From assembly GCA_965200775.1 (NCBI GenBank), contig OZ241383.1:1674001-1738000 (forward strand): 64,000 bases of DNA, given 5' to 3'. The notes under the pieces are model-generated. The model was not told where the DNA came from, searched no databases, and was given only the letters and a program-made list of their open reading frames with translations. The position numbers and the translations under genes were made by a program. Shown here one piece after another: positions 61,330-64,000 of the stretch. Position 1 is the first letter of the stretch; each line of letters begins with the position of its first letter. The DNA comes from Poriferisocius sp965200775. GTDB taxonomy: Bacteria; Actinomycetota; Acidimicrobiia; Acidimicrobiales; Bin134.

Positions 61330-62105
61330 AGCACCCCCAGCTCTTCGAGCACGTCGGCCACCGCGGGAGCGGCGTCGGGGCCGTGGCCCAAAATCACGGT
61401 CTCGGTGACCGTCTCCCCCGGCCGGTGGAGACGCACCAGCGACTGCCCGCCCGGTTCGGCATCGGTGTGACGCTCTGCGATTTCCAGCTTCTTGGACGCC
61501 AACCGCCCCCTCATGGTGGGGTAACGAGGCAGGTTGATGCCCTCCTTAACCCCGACGGCGGCGGGCATGGGCAGTTCGTACACCTCGAACCCGCCGTCGA
61601 TCTCCCGGCGAGCCCGCACCACCCCGCCACCGGCATCGGGATCGACGTCGATGCCCTTTATGCCGTTGACGATGGGGCGTCCGAGGGCGTATGCCACCCG
61701 CACCCCCACTTGGTAGCCGCCGGAGTCTGCCGATTCGTTGCCGAACACCAGCAGGTCGAACGGACTGCCCGCCTCTCGTTCCAGCTCCACAATGGCGTCA
61801 ACCAGCGCCGATGCGGTGCGCTGGGGATCCCAGGCCGAGCCGTCGGTAACCACCAGCACGCCGTGGGCGGCCCCTACCGAGGCGGCGTAGCGTAACTGCT
61901 CGGCGGCCTCGGGCGGTCCCAGGGTGAGCACCGTTACCTCTCCCCCTTGGCGCTCGACCAGCTGCACCGCTTCCTCTACCCCGCACTCCTCGTGGGGGCT
62001 GGTGGCGAACCCCAAATGGGACGCGTCCACGGCCAGGCCGTCCTCGGTCACGTTGATCCGGGCCCCAGGAGCCGGCACCCGCTTCACGCAACACAAGATC
62101 CTCAC
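61326..62105 (-). CDS. etfB: Electron transfer flavoprotein beta subunit
   Basis: A 259-residue AMP-binding subunit. ILCCVKRVPAPGARINVTEDG, SPHEECGVEEAVQLVERQGGEVTVLTLGPPEAAEQLRYA, FGNESADSGGYQVGVRVAYALGRPIVNGI and PRYPTMRGRLASKK match EtfB. The GTG at 62105 has a GAGGAG ribosome site 6 bp upstream; no in-frame ATG is available. Gene order etfB-etfA is standard. It lies 35 bp downstream of the demethylating dehydrogenase gene. Confidence 0.93.
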   Translation of the reverse strand: MRILCCVKRVPAPGARINVTEDGLAVDASHLGFATSPHEECGVEEAVQLVERQGGEVTVLTLGPPEAAEQLRYAASVGAAHGVLVVTDGSAWDPQRTASALVDAIVELEREAGSPFDLLVFGNESADSGGYQVGVRVAYALGRPIVNGIKGIDVDPDAGGGVVRARREIDGGFEVYELPMPAAVGVKEGINLPRYPTMRGRLASKKLEIAERHTDAEPGGQSLVRLHRPGETVTETVILGHGPDAAPAVADVLEELGVL

Positions 62106-62140
62106 GGCTGGCTCCTCATGGGCGGCGTCTCCCTCGGCTC

Positions 62141-64000
62141 TCAGCTCTTCATCCGGATGTCTTCGGGGTCGAACACCGCTCCGGTGCCGGCCACCCTCAC
62201 CGGGAACAGCTCGTTCATGTACATCACCTGGAGGTCGGTGCCCGGCGAGGCCAGCTCCACCGGGAGGTAGGCCATCAGCAAGTGCCTGTCCACCGACGGT
62301 CCCGGCCCGGCGCTGGTCACCCACGACACCCGCCCGTGGGAGTCGGTGATGCGCCCGCCGTCGGCAGTGAGGATCGGCTCGTTGCCCCCCTGCATGTAGC
62401 GCTTGCGGCCCTGGCTGTCGGTTTGGTCCTCCACCGTGAGCACGCACAGGGCCACCTCGGGGTCGCCCATTTCCCGAGCGGCCAGGTAGGGCTCCTTGCC
62501 GATGAACGGGGCTGCTTTCACCTTGGGGCGGGCCAGCCCGGCCTCCAGCGGGTTGTACTCGCTCTCCAGCTCGGCCCCCATGAGCCGGTAGCCCTTCTCC
62601 ATCCGACCCGACGTGCCGTACACCCCGCCGCCGGTTGGGCGCAGCCCGTAGTCGGCCCCCACCGTCATGAGTGCGTCCCACAGCGCCGGGCCGTCGTCCC
62701 AGGCTGCGTACACCTCCCAGCCGGTGTCGCCCACGTAGGAGATGCGAAACAGCTTGGCCGTCACCGTGCGACCGCCGCAGTCGAGTTCCACGTCCACCAG
62801 CGAGCCGTAAGGCGATCCGGCCTGGCTGAGATCGTGATCGGTGAGCGCGCCGATCACGTGGGGGGCGTTCGGCCCCCACACGCCGAGGGTGGTGATCTCG
62901 TCGGTGATGTTGGCGAAGCTCACCGACCCGTCGGTGGGAAGCTGGCGGCGAACCCAGAACTCGTCCCGCCCCCCGTCGAACACGCCGGTGACGATGCGAA
63001 CCCGGTCCTCGGCCATCCGCATCATGGTGAGGTCGGAGTGGAAACCGCCGTCGGGGGTCAGCCACGGGGTGTACACGGTGCGGCCCACGGGTACGTCCAC
63101 CTTGTTCACCGCCAGGTAGTCGGCGTAAGCCACCGCGCCCGGCCCGGTCAGCTCGAATATCTGGAATGCGCTGAGGTCGACCATCCCGCAGTTCTCCCGC
63201 AGGTTGAGGTGCTCGGCCACGGTGATGGGGCTCCACCAGCGGGCGTCCCACTCCACCTCCCGGCCCTCCACCTCGTATCGGCTCACCAGGTCGGCGTTGG
63301 ACTCGAACCACTGGGGCCGTTCCCAGGTGCGGGCCTGGAAGAACTCGGCACCCCGTTCCTTTTGGCGGGAGAAGTAGGGGCCGACCCGGAGGTTGCGGCG
63401 GCTCTCCCACTGCTCCTGGGGGTGGACAATGCCGTAGGTCTTGTTGAAGTGCTCGGCGGAGCGGGCCCATATGTGATCGTCGCCCCGCTCCTCGGGGTAG
63501 AAGCGGGACACGTCGGCGCCGTGGACGTCGATCACCCTGGGATAGCCGTGGTGCATCCACTCGGCCACAACCTGGGCCATTCCCGGACCCTCCTTCACCC
63601 AGATGGCGGCTGCCGACCACAGGTTGCGAACCTCGGGCAGCTCCCCAAGGCACGGCATGGCGTCGGGGGTGAGCGAGAGCAGGCCGTTGATGGCGTACTT
63701 GATCTCGGCGTCGCCCAGCATGTCCATCAGGTCGATGGCCTGCTCCATCTGGAGGTCGAAATCGTCGGGGGTGAACGGCATCTCGGTGGGCGACAGGGCG
63801 GCTTCCTCGTTGGAGGGGATCTCGTCGGGGTGGTGGAAGATGGGCCGGTGGGCATACGACCCCACCTCCATCGACCCGGCCGACTGGCGCTCGTAGCAGA
63901 AGGTGTCCATGTCCCGGACGATGGGGTAGCCGATCTCGTTGTTGGTTTCGGCCAGGATGTCGAGCGGCCCCACGTCCACCATCTGGTGAACGGCGGGGAC
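62141..64000 (-). CDS. Dimethylglycine/sarcosine dehydrogenase-like flavoprotein with GcvT domain (5' end outside window)
   Basis: 619 residues are visible; the N-terminal FAD-binding part lies beyond base 64000. The visible part has the end of the flavin oxidase domain (LTPDAMPCLGELPEVRNLWSAAAIWVKEGPGMAQVVAEW), an FAO middle segment (RVGPYFSRQKERGAEFFQARTWERPQWF), and a folate-binding aminomethyltransferase domain (NCGMVDLSAFQIFELTGPGA; FRISYVGDTGWEVYAAWDDG; EKGYRLMGAELESEYNPLEAGL). This architecture oxidises N-methyl groups and transfers formaldehyde to tetrahydrofolate. etfBA directly downstream provide the electron acceptor. Substrate: dimethylglycine, sarcosine or a related N-methyl compound. 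Confidence 0.88.
   Translation of the reverse strand, partial: VPAVHQMVDVGPLDILAETNNEIGYPIVRDMDTFCYERQSAGSMEVGSYAHRPIFHHPDEIPSNEEAALSPTEMPFTPDDFDLQMEQAIDLMDMLGDAEIKYAINGLLSLTPDAMPCLGELPEVRNLWSAAAIWVKEGPGMAQVVAEWMHHGYPRVIDVHGADVSRFYPEERGDDHIWARSAEHFNKTYGIVHPQEQWESRRNLRVGPYFSRQKERGAEFFQARTWERPQWFESNADLVSRYEVEGREVEWDARWWSPITVAEHLNLRENCGMVDLSAFQIFELTGPGAVAYADYLAVNKVDVPVGRTVYTPWLTPDGGFHSDLTMMRMAEDRVRIVTGVFDGGRDEFWVRRQLPTDGSVSFANITDEITTLGVWGPNAPHVIGALTDHDLSQAGSPYGSLVDVELDCGGRTVTAKLFRISYVGDTGWEVYAAWDDGPALWDALMTVGADYGLRPTGGGVYGTSGRMEKGYRLMGAELESEYNPLEAGLARPKVKAAPFIGKEPYLAAREMGDPEVALCVLTVEDQTDSQGRKRYMQGGNEPILTADGGRITDSHGRVSWVTSAGPGPSVDRHLLMAYLPVELASPGTDLQVMYMNELFPVRVAGTGAVFDPEDIRMKS

Overview
The window is a high-GC bacterial chromosome segment, densely coded, with many GTG starts and 1-4 bp stop/start overlaps. 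Gene content and order (RNase E/G, two radical-SAM-linked genes, rodA-mrdA-mreDCB, ndk, folC, clpX-clpP-tig) fit an actinobacterium. The mix of CoA-transferase, PhyH dioxygenases, sulfatase, corrinoid methyltransferases and dimethylglycine-dehydrogenase-like enzymes recalls marine or host-associated Acidimicrobiia. That placement is inference from gene content; no rRNA is present.

Layout. (1) 1-15.3 kb, all on the minus strand: a housekeeping block running from tig at the right to RNase E/G at the left, covering protein quality control, folate and nucleotide metabolism, cell-shape machinery and RNA decay. (2) 15.35-16.8 kb: four tRNA genes (Gly-TCC, Arg-TCT, His-GTG, Lys-CTT) around a small RelE-like toxin/partner pair. 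(3) 16.8-25.7 kb, minus: a BMP-type (nucleoside-like) ABC importer, and a cupin-regulator / FAD oxidoreductase / CoA-transferase / enoyl-CoA hydratase operon. The regulator diverges from a plus-strand GMC oxidoreductase / small subunit / ferredoxin operon (25.7-28.1 kb). (4) 28.4-31.9 kb: a putative restriction-modification pair followed by about 1.3 kb of AT-richer DNA without a convincing gene. (5) 31.96-34.8 kb, minus: a secreted CAP-domain / PBP4 fusion interrupted by an in-frame amber codon. (6) 35.0-41.3 kb, plus: a complete corrinoid methyltransferase operon (corrinoid protein, DUF1638, small conserved protein, methyl-THF methyltransferase, reductive activator, non-pyrrolysine MttB homologue). 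(7) 41.4-57.4 kb: two divergent units around a palindrome at 46105-46117. Leftward are GH3, an SCP2-GH10 fusion and PhyH. Rightward are a binding lipoprotein, an MFS-ABC fusion, a LivH-LivM-LivG fusion, a TetR regulator, a second GH3 and a sulfatase. (8) 57.4-64 kb: PhyH diverging from an IclR regulator and binding lipoprotein, then on the minus strand etfA, etfB and a dimethylglycine/sarcosine-dehydrogenase-like enzyme that runs off the right edge.

Two systems stand out. First, the IclR operator-like sequence at 58234-58251 reappears as two adjacent copies at 34920-34955, directly upstream of the corrinoid methyltransferase operon. This suggests one regulon joining corrinoid-dependent demethylation to EtfAB-linked oxidative demethylation, possibly a betaine-to-glycine route. 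Second, the locus at 41.4-57.4 kb combines a sterol-carrier (SCP2) domain fused to a GH10 glycosidase with two GH3 enzymes, a sulfatase, two PhyH oxygenases and a multi-fusion importer. It could be a catabolic island for a sulfated lipid glycoside such as a steroid or triterpene saponin. Both are inferences from sequence and context.
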